Below, piece after piece: positions 24,056-31,929 of a DNA stretch of 39,806 nt. Position 1 is the first letter of the stretch. Each line of letters opens with the position of its first letter. The DNA comes from Bernardetiaceae bacterium. GTDB lineage: Bacteria > Bacteroidota > Bacteroidia > Cytophagales > Thermoflexibacteraceae. A program made the position numbers and the translations under genes. The notes under the pieces are model-generated. The model was not told the origin of the DNA. It saw nothing but the letters and a program-made list of their open reading frames with translations, and ran no database searches. The stretch covers positions 1 through 39,806 of the forward strand of contig JANWVT010000022.1 of assembly GCA_025056255.1 (NCBI GenBank). The letters are read 5' to 3'.

Positions 24056-24670
24056 ATGAAACCTGCTTATAACGTTAATAACCTCTACAAGAAGCTCATC
24101 AACATCTACACGGAAGCTGTTCCCAATCCCAACGCCATGAAGTTTGTTGCCAACACTATGCTGGTTGCCAACGAGGAAGTTGTAAAGGACTATCCTGATG
24201 CGGCTTCGGCTACCGATTCGCCACTGGCGCAGGAACTGTTTAAGTTCCCCTTTGTGCAGCGCGTATTTATTGCCTCTAATTTTGTAACCATCACCAAAGA
24301 TGAAGCTTCGGACTGGGCAGAACACATTCCCGTGATACGGCATTTCTTGAAAAACTATCTGGAAGAAGGCAGTCCTGTTTTTGAAGGCGACAGCGCAGAA
24401 CAGCACGCTGCCATCAATCCTAACGATTCGGAAGCAGTGAAAAAAATCAAGGGTATTCTGGATGAGTACATCCGTCCGGCGGTAGAAATGGATGGCGGAC
24501 ATATTATGTTCCATTCATTTGAGCCTGAAACAGGCATAGTAAAAGTATTGCTGCAAGGCTCATGCAGCGGCTGCCCGTCTTCTACCATTACGCTGAAAGC
24601 GGGCATTGAAAACCTGCTTACGCGCATGATGCCGGGGGAGGTAAAAGCAGTAGTGGCAGAGGGCATTTGA
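24056..24670 (+). CDS. Nfu-type Fe-S carrier protein
   Basis: A 204-residue Nfu protein, which carries assembled Fe-S clusters from the SUF scaffold to target enzymes. The N-terminal Nfu_N domain shows IYTEAVPNPNAMKFVANTML near 17-36 and FPFVQRVFIASNFVTITK near 64-81. The C-terminal NifU-like domain has EYIRPAVEMDGGHIMF and the cluster-binding Cys170-x-x-Cys173 in LQGSCSGCPSST. Length and order are typical. The start is ATG 24056; the longer frame from 23942 begins upstream of the -7 element. It works in the same process as sufB, about 20 kb away, but is not in an operon with it. Confidence 0.92.
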   Translation: MKPAYNVNNLYKKLINIYTEAVPNPNAMKFVANTMLVANEEVVKDYPDAASATDSPLAQELFKFPFVQRVFIASNFVTITKDEASDWAEHIPVIRHFLKNYLEEGSPVFEGDSAEQHAAINPNDSEAVKKIKGILDEYIRPAVEMDGGHIMFHSFEPETGIVKVLLQGSCSGCPSSTITLKAGIENLLTRMMPGEVKAVVAEGI

Positions 24671-24732
24671 TGGTTTGCTTATTTTTTGATAGCTTAATAG
24701 GCGACACTTCTTTTTAATCAGTTGTTTAACAG

Positions 24733-26859
24733 TTGAACATTAACCAGTCTTATCGGTCATATTGCGTTTATTTGCCTGTTATCTGGTTGTTGTTGCTTTT
24801 GAACATTTCTCATTTTTGCTGCGGGCAGCAGCTGAAAACAAATATTTTTGAAAATGAGCAACTAAAGACCAAAGATGCTGTTTTTCATATCACGCGAACC
24901 GATACAGTGCTACTGCCCGGTAAGTTTCTCTACCTGCTGACTGATAGCACCAGTCAGTTGACTATTCAAGATATTTTGCAACCGAACTATCAAGCTGCTT
25001 TTCAGAGGCATCCGTACGATTTTTCTTCTCAAACAGCTCCTCAGCATGCTCATTGGGTAAAACTTTCGTTCATTAATCACACCGATGAAACCATCTGGCT
25101 AAGCAATCAGAATGCTTTTGTGCATTACATTGATTTTTATGCAGCAGATAGCAGTGGACAGTATCGCGCTTTGTATCAAACGGGCATTATGCGTCCTGAC
25201 AGCACAAAGGCTTTTCCGCATTCCAACATGTATTGGTTTCCTCTACCAGCTCGCAAAGGCAAACTGACTACTGTTTATATCCGCATGGAAGGAGGTACGG
25301 TTGTTCCTTATAGAATGTATGCAGGTTCGCTAACGACATTGATTGGTCAGAAAAATATTAGCGACTATGCTTTCGGCATGGTAGTCGGTATTATTTTAGT
25401 TATGCTTGGCTACCACATTTTTCTTATTTTCGCTACACGTGCCAGCATCTATATCACCTACTCAGCTTATTTGTTAAGCTGTTTGTTTGTTGTTCCTCAA
25501 CTGATGGGTTATCATGAGGTATTCACGTTTTTTTTGCCAGCATCATATAAGCCGCTGTTACACAAATATTTCTTGGCATGGCATAGCATCATATACGTAT
25601 TGGTTATTTGTTTTGCCATTCATTTTTTAAAATTGCGACAAAGGCTACCTTATTTTTTTGCTTATCTGCTCGTGCAATTAGTCATATTTGGCGTTGTTTT
25701 TCCTGCGCTGAACATCATAGGTAAAGTATACTTCTCTTGGCTTTTTGTTTGCTACCAACTGAACATTTTGTTGCTCTATGTCACGCTGATGTTAGTAGGT
25801 TTTTACCTGTGGTTGTATAAAAAAGACAGCATGGCGCGTTTCTATACTTTTGCGTGGGTATGGATAGTGATTGCTTCGTTTCTATACATCTGTTACCTGA
25901 ATAACTTACTGCCTTACAGGTTAATTTTCTCGTTTGCCCCTATTTGGGGCATTACTATGGAAATTTTGTTTTTTTCTCTTGCCATTGGCAACCGCATCAA
26001 TTTAATGCGTCAAGAAAACTTGCGCCTCGTAGCTGAACAAAACATCATACTGGAAAAAAAAGTGACTGAGCGCACCTATGCACTCTCGCAAGCCAACTTG
26101 GCTTTGCAACAAGCCAACGAAGAGCTTACTGCCGTTAATGCCAAGTTAGAAGCACAAAGCCATTTGTTAGAAGAGTTGAATCGTACCAAAGACAAGTTAT
26201 TTGCCATTATAGGCCACGACCTGCGCAATCCAATTAACTCCCTACTGGGTTTGTTCAGTCTCTTGGAGAGCGGTGTGATTGGGTCGGAGGAGTTCATGGC
26301 TTTTTCTGAAAAGCTCAAAGCCAACGTAGAAAGGCTTCATGTAACGCTTGACAACCTGTTGATATGGGCAAACAATCAGTTGTGGGGCATCAAAGCTATC
26401 CCCCAACGTTTTAGCTTACATGAAGTAGCAACAGAAAACATCAGGTTGCTCAACCAGATGGCACAGGCAAAAAACGTCAGTATTCACAACCTTGTCCCGG
26501 TAGAAGCACATGCATTAGCAGACGTAGAGCAAATTAAACTTGTATTCCGCAACCTGATTACCAATGCTATCAAGTTTACCTCCACAGGCGGGACAATTAC
26601 CATTACAGCTTCTCGACAAGAACGGCATTGGCAAACAGACATCACCGATACGGGAACAGGCATTCCTCCGGACAAACTACCCAAACTATTTACTAGCGAA
26701 TTTACCTCTACCAGCGGTACCAACAAAGAGAAAGGCACCGGACTGGGCTTGCTGCTCTGCAAGGATTTTGTTGAGAAAAACGGCGGCAAGATAGGTGCAA
26801 ACAGCACCGAAGGCATAGGAAGCACGTTCTTTTTCACTGTTCCGGCAGCGGCGGATTAG
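24733..26859 (+). CDS. 7TM-DISM sensor histidine kinase
   Basis: A 708-residue membrane sensor. A signal peptide (to about residue 32, ending HFCCGQQ) is followed by an extracytoplasmic DISMED2-type sandwich (about 50-200) and a 7TM-DISM block of seven helices (about 205-430). Next come a coiled linker and the kinase core with His495 in IIGHDLRNPINSLLGL, N-box NLITNAIKFT, DTGTGIPP and GTGLGLLLCK. Ligands of such receptors are often carbohydrates or other small molecules. No response regulator or receiver domain is present. The start must be TTG 24733: TAA at 24727-24729 closes the frame upstream, and no ATG occurs before the signal peptide. The 3' end overlaps convergent uvrC by 26 bases. Confidence 0.9.
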   Translation: MNINQSYRSYCVYLPVIWLLLLLNISHFCCGQQLKTNIFENEQLKTKDAVFHITRTDTVLLPGKFLYLLTDSTSQLTIQDILQPNYQAAFQRHPYDFSSQTAPQHAHWVKLSFINHTDETIWLSNQNAFVHYIDFYAADSSGQYRALYQTGIMRPDSTKAFPHSNMYWFPLPARKGKLTTVYIRMEGGTVVPYRMYAGSLTTLIGQKNISDYAFGMVVGIILVMLGYHIFLIFATRASIYITYSAYLLSCLFVVPQLMGYHEVFTFFLPASYKPLLHKYFLAWHSIIYVLVICFAIHFLKLRQRLPYFFAYLLVQLVIFGVVFPALNIIGKVYFSWLFVCYQLNILLLYVTLMLVGFYLWLYKKDSMARFYTFAWVWIVIASFLYICYLNNLLPYRLIFSFAPIWGITMEILFFSLAIGNRINLMRQENLRLVAEQNIILEKKVTERTYALSQANLALQQANEELTAVNAKLEAQSHLLEELNRTKDKLFAIIGHDLRNPINSLLGLFSLLESGVIGSEEFMAFSEKLKANVERLHVTLDNLLIWANNQLWGIKAIPQRFSLHEVATENIRLLNQMAQAKNVSIHNLVPVEAHALADVEQIKLVFRNLITNAIKFTSTGGTITITASRQERHWQTDITDTGTGIPPDKLPKLFTSEFTSTSGTNKEKGTGLGLLLCKDFVEKNGGKIGANSTEGIGSTFFFTVPAAAD

Positions 26860-28663
26860 TAGCTATTTTACTGTTGAGATGCTTCAAAACCGTTGCCGCT
26901 TTGTCTTTACCAATCAACTCAGCCAGTTCTTCAAAAGGCACGGTGGCAATTTTTTTTACCGAACGGTATTTGGCAAGCAGTTTTTCGGTGGTTTGTTTGC
27001 CAATGCCGGGGATGCCTTCTAACTGACTCACCAAACTTTTGCGGCTGCGCTGGTCGCGGTGGAAGCTGATGGCAAAGCGGTGTGCCTCGTCGCGGATGCG
27101 TTGCAGCAGCATCAAACCTTCCGATTTTTTGTTAATCAGCAGCGGTAGCTCGTCTTCGGGGTAAAAAATTTCTTCCAACCGCTTGGCAATGCCCACAATA
27201 GGCACCAGCCCGTAGATGCCCAAATCTTTCAGCGCTTGGCAGGCGGCACTCAGTTGTCCTTTGCCGCCGTCAATCACAATCAGGTCGGGCAGGGTTTTGT
27301 GGTCGTCCAGCAGGCGGCGGTAGCGGCGCGTTACGATTTCGTACATAGACGCAAAATCGTTCGGACCTCCTACGGTTTTGATATTGAAATGGCGATAGTC
27401 TTTTTTAGAAGGCTTGCCGCCTTTGAAACACACCATTGCTGCCACAGGGTTGGTGCCTTGCAGGTTGGAATTATCAAAACATTCTATGTGCATCGGCACA
27501 TTGGGCAGGTTTAGGTCGGCTTTGAGGCGGTCAAGTACGCGCTTGCTTTGTTCTTTCTGCTCGCTGTCGCGCTGCATTTTGTCTTTGCGGTAGAACATGG
27601 CGTTTTTGTAGCTCAGTTCTACTAATTTTTTCAGGTCGCCGATTTTGGGAACCATCACCTCAAAGCCTTCAAATGCAATCTCCGTTGCAATGTTGGTTAC
27701 TACGCGGGCTGCTTCGGAACGGAACTGTTGCCGGAACTCCACAATCATGGAAGCCAAAATATCGGCTTCGCTTTCGTCTAATTTCTTTTTCAGATGCACG
27801 GTTTTGGTTTGAACGATGCAGCCGTGCTCAATGTGCAAGTAGTTGAGGTAGGCATATTTTTCATCGCTTGTGATGGCTACCACATCCAAATCGGAAATAT
27901 CGGGATTGACCACCAGCGACTTGCTCTGAAATTTTTCCAACGCCTCTAACTTTTCCTTGAAAACCTGTGCTTCTTCAAAAGCCAGCCTGCCGGCAGCTTC
28001 CATCATTTGCTCGCGGAAGTAGTTGCGCACCACGCCTAACTTGCCTTTAAGAATGTTAGTTACCTGCTGCATGTCCGCATCGTAGTCGGTAGCGGTTTGC
28101 AAACCTTCGCAGGGTCCTTTGCAGTTTTTGATGTGGTATTCCAAACACACTTTAAACTTCCGGCGGGCAATGTTTTCAGGGGTGAGCGCATATTTGCAAG
28201 TGCGAATGGTGTACAGGCGGCGCACCAATTCCAGCACGGTTTTCATTGCTTTCACGCTGGCATAAGGTCCGAAGTAGGTTCCGCGTCCTTCTATTCGCTT
28301 GCGGGTCGGAATCAAACGCGGGAAGGGTTCGTTGGTAATGCACAGGTAGGGATAGGTTTTGTCGTCGCGCAGCAGGATGTTGTAGCGCGGCTGGTGTTGT
28401 TTGATGAGGTTGTTTTCCAGCAGCAGCGCATCAAATTCCGAATTGACAACGGTGTATTCTATGCGGCGAATTTCGCGCACCAATTGGCGGGTTTTGCGGC
28501 TTTTGTCGTTAGATTTGACAAAGTAGCTGCTGACTCTGTTTTTCAGGTTTTTGGCTTTGCCGACATAGATAAGTTCATCCGCTGCATTGTAGTAGCGGTA
28601 CACACCCGGCGCGGGCGGCAAGTTGCGGATGGTTTCTATCAGTTCGCTGCGTTCTTCTTGCAT
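26834..28663 (-). CDS. uvrC: Excinuclease ABC subunit C
   Basis: A 609-residue UvrC that makes both incisions in nucleotide excision repair. Order: GIY-YIG nuclease (APGVYRYYN and LIYVGKAKNLKNRVSSYF, about 17-48), a Cys-containing middle segment (KVCLEYHIKNCKGPCEG near 170), the UVR motif that contacts UvrB (about 205-240), and the RNase H-like 5' nuclease with HIECFDNSNLQGTNPVAAMV and DLIVIDGGKGQL. The C-terminal helix-hairpin-helix reads LEGIPGIGKQTTEKLL and continues to the end. Length is normal. The start is ATG 28663, and a TATCTTTG -7 element lies about 100 bases upstream between palindromic repeats. Confidence 0.97.
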   Translation of the reverse strand: MQEERSELIETIRNLPPAPGVYRYYNAADELIYVGKAKNLKNRVSSYFVKSNDKSRKTRQLVREIRRIEYTVVNSEFDALLLENNLIKQHQPRYNILLRDDKTYPYLCITNEPFPRLIPTRKRIEGRGTYFGPYASVKAMKTVLELVRRLYTIRTCKYALTPENIARRKFKVCLEYHIKNCKGPCEGLQTATDYDADMQQVTNILKGKLGVVRNYFREQMMEAAGRLAFEEAQVFKEKLEALEKFQSKSLVVNPDISDLDVVAITSDEKYAYLNYLHIEHGCIVQTKTVHLKKKLDESEADILASMIVEFRQQFRSEAARVVTNIATEIAFEGFEVMVPKIGDLKKLVELSYKNAMFYRKDKMQRDSEQKEQSKRVLDRLKADLNLPNVPMHIECFDNSNLQGTNPVAAMVCFKGGKPSKKDYRHFNIKTVGGPNDFASMYEIVTRRYRRLLDDHKTLPDLIVIDGGKGQLSAACQALKDLGIYGLVPIVGIAKRLEEIFYPEDELPLLINKKSEGLMLLQRIRDEAHRFAISFHRDQRSRKSLVSQLEGIPGIGKQTTEKLLAKYRSVKKIATVPFEELAELIGKDKAATVLKHLNSKIATNPPLPEQ

Positions 28664-28719
28664 GTGTCAATTGGGTACATGAGCTATCCCGATTTTTTTA
28701 ATTGTCTCTTGGATATGCC

Positions 28720-28895
28720 AGCCCTACGGGCTTTTGAGACTGGAATAAACGATTTTTGCTACAAAGATAACAGCCCTAAGGGCTTGTAAGTGCTATTTGT
28801 AAAACCGTAGGTTTGTCATCTTAGTAGCATTTGCCGGTAATAGAAACGCCGTCAGCGAAAACCGTAGGTTTGCTATCTTAGTAGTAGCATTTGCA
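28720..28895. repeat. Cluster of four short palindromes and a 57-base direct repeat
   Basis: AGCCCTACGGGCT (28720-28732) and AGCCCTAAGGGCT (28772-28784) are two versions of one hairpin. AAACCGTAGGTTT occurs at 28802-28814 and 28859-28871, and each copy is followed by a similar tract (ATCTTAGTAGCATTTGC in the first; the second has an extra TAG). The spacing between the latter two is 57 bases. They are too few and too irregular for a CRISPR array. Confidence 0.75.
28762..28769 (-). promoter_or_regulatory. Candidate -7 element for uvrC
   Basis: The minus strand reads TATCTTTG, an exact match. It sits directly next to one palindrome (28772-28784), and the other (28720-28732) would lie in the uvrC 5' leader of about 90 bases. 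Confidence 0.5.
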
Positions 28896-29124
28896 GCACA
28901 CATTCAATACAAAACGCTATTCGGCGTGGCATCTCACGATATTACCAATCTTTGTTATTGCATCAATCACGCGGCTATTCAATTTTCGGGATGACTCATC
29001 TCTGCGTTACCGCCTTTCCACAAATTTAGGTTTCCTGCGATTCATTCACCACAAAAAACGCCGCCGTTTACCTGTCCAAAGCCGCCGTTCACAAGTTTGG
29101 CAAGCGCGGTAATTTTCATTTTTC

Positions 29125-29132
29125 TACTTTCG
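29125..29132 (+). promoter_or_regulatory. Weak -7-like element before the symporter gene
   Basis: TACTTTCG differs from TAnnTTTG at one position and lies 53 bases upstream of ATG 29185. It is the only promoter candidate seen for the 29-38 kb run. Confidence 0.25.
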
Positions 29133-29184
29133 GTAGTGCACGGTGTTGATTGGCATTAACATCGTGGGTAAATCTGAAAATGAA

Positions 29185-30729
29185 ATGACTGAACTTGCCT
29201 CCGAACAACTGGTGATTGCCGGTTGGGTCAGTATTGCGGCATATGCCCTGCTGATTCTGTTTTTTGTGGTGCGCGGCGCACGTAAAATCACTAACCTGTC
29301 CGACTATGCGGTGGGTAGCGTGCTGTTTTCGCCCGTAGCGGTGGGGCTTTCGCTGGCTGCCTCTATGACCTCCGCTGCCACGTTCATCATCAACCCGGGT
29401 TTTGTGGCTTTCTACGGCATCAGCGGCGTACTTTCTATGGCGGTGATGTTGCCGCTGGGGGCTTTGGGTTCATTAGTTGTTCTCACCAAAGGTTTCCGCA
29501 AGGTAGGCATGAGCGTAAAGGCGCTCACCATGGCGCAGTGGATTGGCACGCGCTACGGTAGCCCTGCTTTTGCCATGTTTTTTGCCGTGTTGTCGCTGTT
29601 GCTGCTCACGTTTATCGTGCTAATTTGCGTGGGGCTGACCAAAGTTATTTCGCAAACGCTGAACCTGCCCGAACTGCCTGTGCTGATTGGCATCGTAGTT
29701 TTCATTTTCGGTTACATGATGTTTGGCGGGGCTAATTCAATGGTTTACACGAACATGATTCAGGCGCTGCTGATGATAGCGGTTGCCGTTATATTACTTA
29801 CTTCGGGCTATGAACATTTTTCGGCAGGTGTGAAGGGCTTTATAGACAAGCTCGCGGCAATTGACCCGCTGCTCACCGCGCCACTGAACCCGAAATCTTA
29901 CCTGTTTCGCGATTGGTTTGAAGTGGCATTTTGCCAATTGGTGGTAGGCGTGGCAATTGTTTGTCAGCCGCACATCATTACGCGCTCGTTGTTGCTCAAA
30001 GATGACAAAGATGTCAATCGCTACTTAGTAACGGGCGTGCTGGTGGAAATCCTGTTTTTCTTCGTGGTATTTGCGGGCTTATATGCTCGCCTGCGCTTCC
30101 CCGATTTGACCATTAACGGGCAGGCTGTACCTCTGGACGGCATACTTTCCGCCTACGTGGTCAGTGAATTTCCTGTTTATGTGGGGCTGATTGTGGTGCT
30201 GGGGTTGATTTCCGCCGGACTTTCTACGCTGGAAGGCTTGATTCAGTCGCTATCAACCTCTATTAGCAGCGATTTGCTCAAACCACTGGCAGGCAAGTGG
30301 CTCATCCGCGATGAACAAAATCCGCAAGGGCTGATTCCCGCCATTTTGTTGAATCGCTTGGTGATTGTGGTGCTGGGCGTGCTGGCGGTGCTGGTATCTT
30401 GGCAGCAGTTGGTCGCCCCCGATTTGAGCGTAGGCATATTCGCACAAAACGGGGTGTATGCCTATTTTTCAGCGGCTTTTGTACCGGTGCTGTTCGGAAC
30501 GTTTGTCAAAAATGTACCGCTGCGTGTGCCTGTGGCAGGGGCGGTAACGGCTACTATTGTGCATTTTGCAGTGTATTACGGCAGGCTGACGCCCTATATG
30601 GAAGCACCCGTGCGCAACCCGGGCATTGCTGCCGCGCTGGCAATTCTGTCGGCGGTTGCAGTTGCAGGGGTGTTGTATTTAGTCAGTGCCAAAGTGCGCA
30701 TAGTTGAACCACAAAGTACACAAAGGTAA
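29185..30729 (+). CDS. Sodium:solute symporter (SSS family)
   Basis: A 514-residue inner-membrane transporter with about thirteen helices. The early block NLSDYAVGSVLFSPVAVGLSLAASMTSAATFI is the SSS helix-1/2 region, and GLISAGLSTLEGLIQSLSTSISSDLLKPL near residue 345 is the conserved helix-8 region with the Na+-site Ser/Thr residues. The family takes up sugars, amino acids, short carboxylates or pantothenate; the substrate cannot be read from sequence. The start is ATG 29185, 14 codons inside the maximal frame. The last codons (PQSTQR) come from a CACAAAG repeat. It heads the plus-strand acyl-processing gene run, so a carboxylate is a reasonable guess. Confidence 0.87.
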   Translation: MTELASEQLVIAGWVSIAAYALLILFFVVRGARKITNLSDYAVGSVLFSPVAVGLSLAASMTSAATFIINPGFVAFYGISGVLSMAVMLPLGALGSLVVLTKGFRKVGMSVKALTMAQWIGTRYGSPAFAMFFAVLSLLLLTFIVLICVGLTKVISQTLNLPELPVLIGIVVFIFGYMMFGGANSMVYTNMIQALLMIAVAVILLTSGYEHFSAGVKGFIDKLAAIDPLLTAPLNPKSYLFRDWFEVAFCQLVVGVAIVCQPHIITRSLLLKDDKDVNRYLVTGVLVEILFFFVVFAGLYARLRFPDLTINGQAVPLDGILSAYVVSEFPVYVGLIVVLGLISAGLSTLEGLIQSLSTSISSDLLKPLAGKWLIRDEQNPQGLIPAILLNRLVIVVLGVLAVLVSWQQLVAPDLSVGIFAQNGVYAYFSAAFVPVLFGTFVKNVPLRVPVAGAVTATIVHFAVYYGRLTPYMEAPVRNPGIAAALAILSAVAVAGVLYLVSAKVRIVEPQSTQR

Positions 30730-30750
30730 AAATCGCAAAGAGGCACAAAG
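30710..30750 (+). repeat. CACAAAG tandem-like repeat overlapping the symporter 3' end
   Basis: CACAAAG occurs at 30710-30716, 30719-30725 and 30744-30750, with a GCAAAG variant at 30735-30740. The symporter stop (TAA, 30727-30729) lies inside, so its final residues are repeat-encoded. Confidence 0.7.
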
Positions 30751-30825
30751 TAAAATTTCCAATAAAAGAACTTGGCATTCGCTGCGGTGGAACACAAAAA
30801 CCAAAAAAACAAACCGACAACCCAT

Positions 30826-31794
30826 ATGAAACTCACTCCATTTTTCTTGCTGTTTGTCCTGTTCGCCGCCTGCGGTGGCGATGCGGAACTTGCTTGGGAC
30901 AGCGCCAATGACAAACGTCCACCTTTTGCACCACAATATGCCTTCGCCGTGAAAGAAACCGAATATCCGAAAGGGTACAAAATGGCTTATACGGACGAAG
31001 GCACAGGCGATACAGCTATTGTATTCATCCATGGTTTGGGCGGCTACCTGAAACACTGGGAAGCAGTTGCCGATTCACTGAAAGGTTCTTTTCGCTGTAT
31101 TGCGGTTGATTTGCCCGGCTATGGCAAATCGTCGCGTGCCGAATTCAAAGCCAATGACTTCATGGATTTTTACGCCGATGCAGTGCTGCACCTCATCAAT
31201 GCTTTGCAACTCAAAACCGTTGTGCTGGCAGGGCACAGCATGGGCGGACAAATTGCGATGGTTGCCGCACTGAAAGCCCCTGATAAAATCGCAGCGTTGG
31301 TGCTGGCTGCTCCGGCAGGCTTTGAAACGTTCAGCGCAACGGAAGGCTATGCGATGAAGTCATTTGCCACTGCCGATTTTTTTGCCAAGCAGGGCGAAGC
31401 CGAAATCCGCAAGAGTTTTGAAGCCAACTTTTTCCAAATGCCACCGCAAGCAGAGCAACTGATTCAGGAACGGCTGGCGATGCGCAACAGCTACGGTTTT
31501 GAGGCATACTGCCAAACAGTCGCCAACGGCGTAAAGGGCATGTTAGACCATCCTGTCAGAGAGCAACTGCCCAATATCCGCCAAAAAACGCTGGTGCTGT
31601 TCGGGGCAAACGACATGCTGATTCCCAACCGATTGATGCACAAGGATTTAACTACGCAACAAGTAGCGGAAGAAGGTACCAAAGCACTACCCAATGCTCG
31701 CTTGGTAATGATTCCCGAAGCAGGTCACCTGCTGACCTTTGAAAAACCGCAGGCAGTGGCGGCAGAAATCAGGCAGTTTTTGAAACCGCAATAA
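30826..31794 (+). CDS. Alpha/beta hydrolase lipoprotein
   Basis: A 322-residue exported hydrolase. The signal peptide ends with lipobox LFAAC (Cys16), followed by GGDAE, so it is probably a lipoprotein facing the periplasm or cell surface. Catalytic elements: oxyanion HGLGGYLKHW near 69, nucleophile Ser138 in AGHSMGGQ, acid Asp263 in GANDMLIP, and His301 in PEAGHLLTFEKP. It resembles esterases and lactonases of the broad fold; the substrate is unknown. ATG 30826 is preferred because upstream in-frame codons would give a non-hydrophobic leader. The stop codon touches a hairpin (31794-31828), and the TonB receptor gene follows. Confidence 0.9.
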   Translation: MKLTPFFLLFVLFAACGGDAELAWDSANDKRPPFAPQYAFAVKETEYPKGYKMAYTDEGTGDTAIVFIHGLGGYLKHWEAVADSLKGSFRCIAVDLPGYGKSSRAEFKANDFMDFYADAVLHLINALQLKTVVLAGHSMGGQIAMVAALKAPDKIAALVLAAPAGFETFSATEGYAMKSFATADFFAKQGEAEIRKSFEANFFQMPPQAEQLIQERLAMRNSYGFEAYCQTVANGVKGMLDHPVREQLPNIRQKTLVLFGANDMLIPNRLMHKDLTTQQVAEEGTKALPNARLVMIPEAGHLLTFEKPQAVAAEIRQFLKPQ

Positions 31795-31828
31795 ACCGCC
31801 GGCAGGGACTTCGTCCGCTGACGGGGTT
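31794..31828 (+). terminator. Imperfect hairpin directly after the hydrolase stop
   Basis: AACC...GGTT outer arms enclose CAGGGAC TTC GTCC-G-CTG with one bulge (31803-31820). The hairpin starts at the last base of the TAA stop. No strong T-run follows, so it may be a hairpin repeat or attenuator and not a full terminator. Confidence 0.4.
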
Positions 31829-31929
31829 ATTAGAATCCCTGAGAGCGGCTACAAGCGCGGCTGCAAGCTCTGGAATTCAGCAAAATAACAGAAAATCAAT
31901 TCACACAAACCTTTGAAAATCAAGTAAAC

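Larger units (their letters stand above)
28664..29184. other. Intergenic region of short palindromic repeats between uvrC and the symporter
   Basis: About 520 bases with no credible gene; a 73-codon plus-strand frame at 28891-29112 is Arg-rich with no signal or domain. The left half holds the palindrome cluster and the uvrC promoter; the right half (28900-29120) shows nothing specific. A near-consensus TACTTTCG lies at 29125-29132. Confidence 0.6.

Noticed and set aside
28097-28789. 230-codon plus-strand frame
   Set aside because: Antisense to uvrC and continuing into the palindrome cluster; not a credible protein.
28720-28895. CRISPR array
   Set aside because: Repeats are 13-base palindromes of two kinds with irregular spacing and no cas genes; not a CRISPR.
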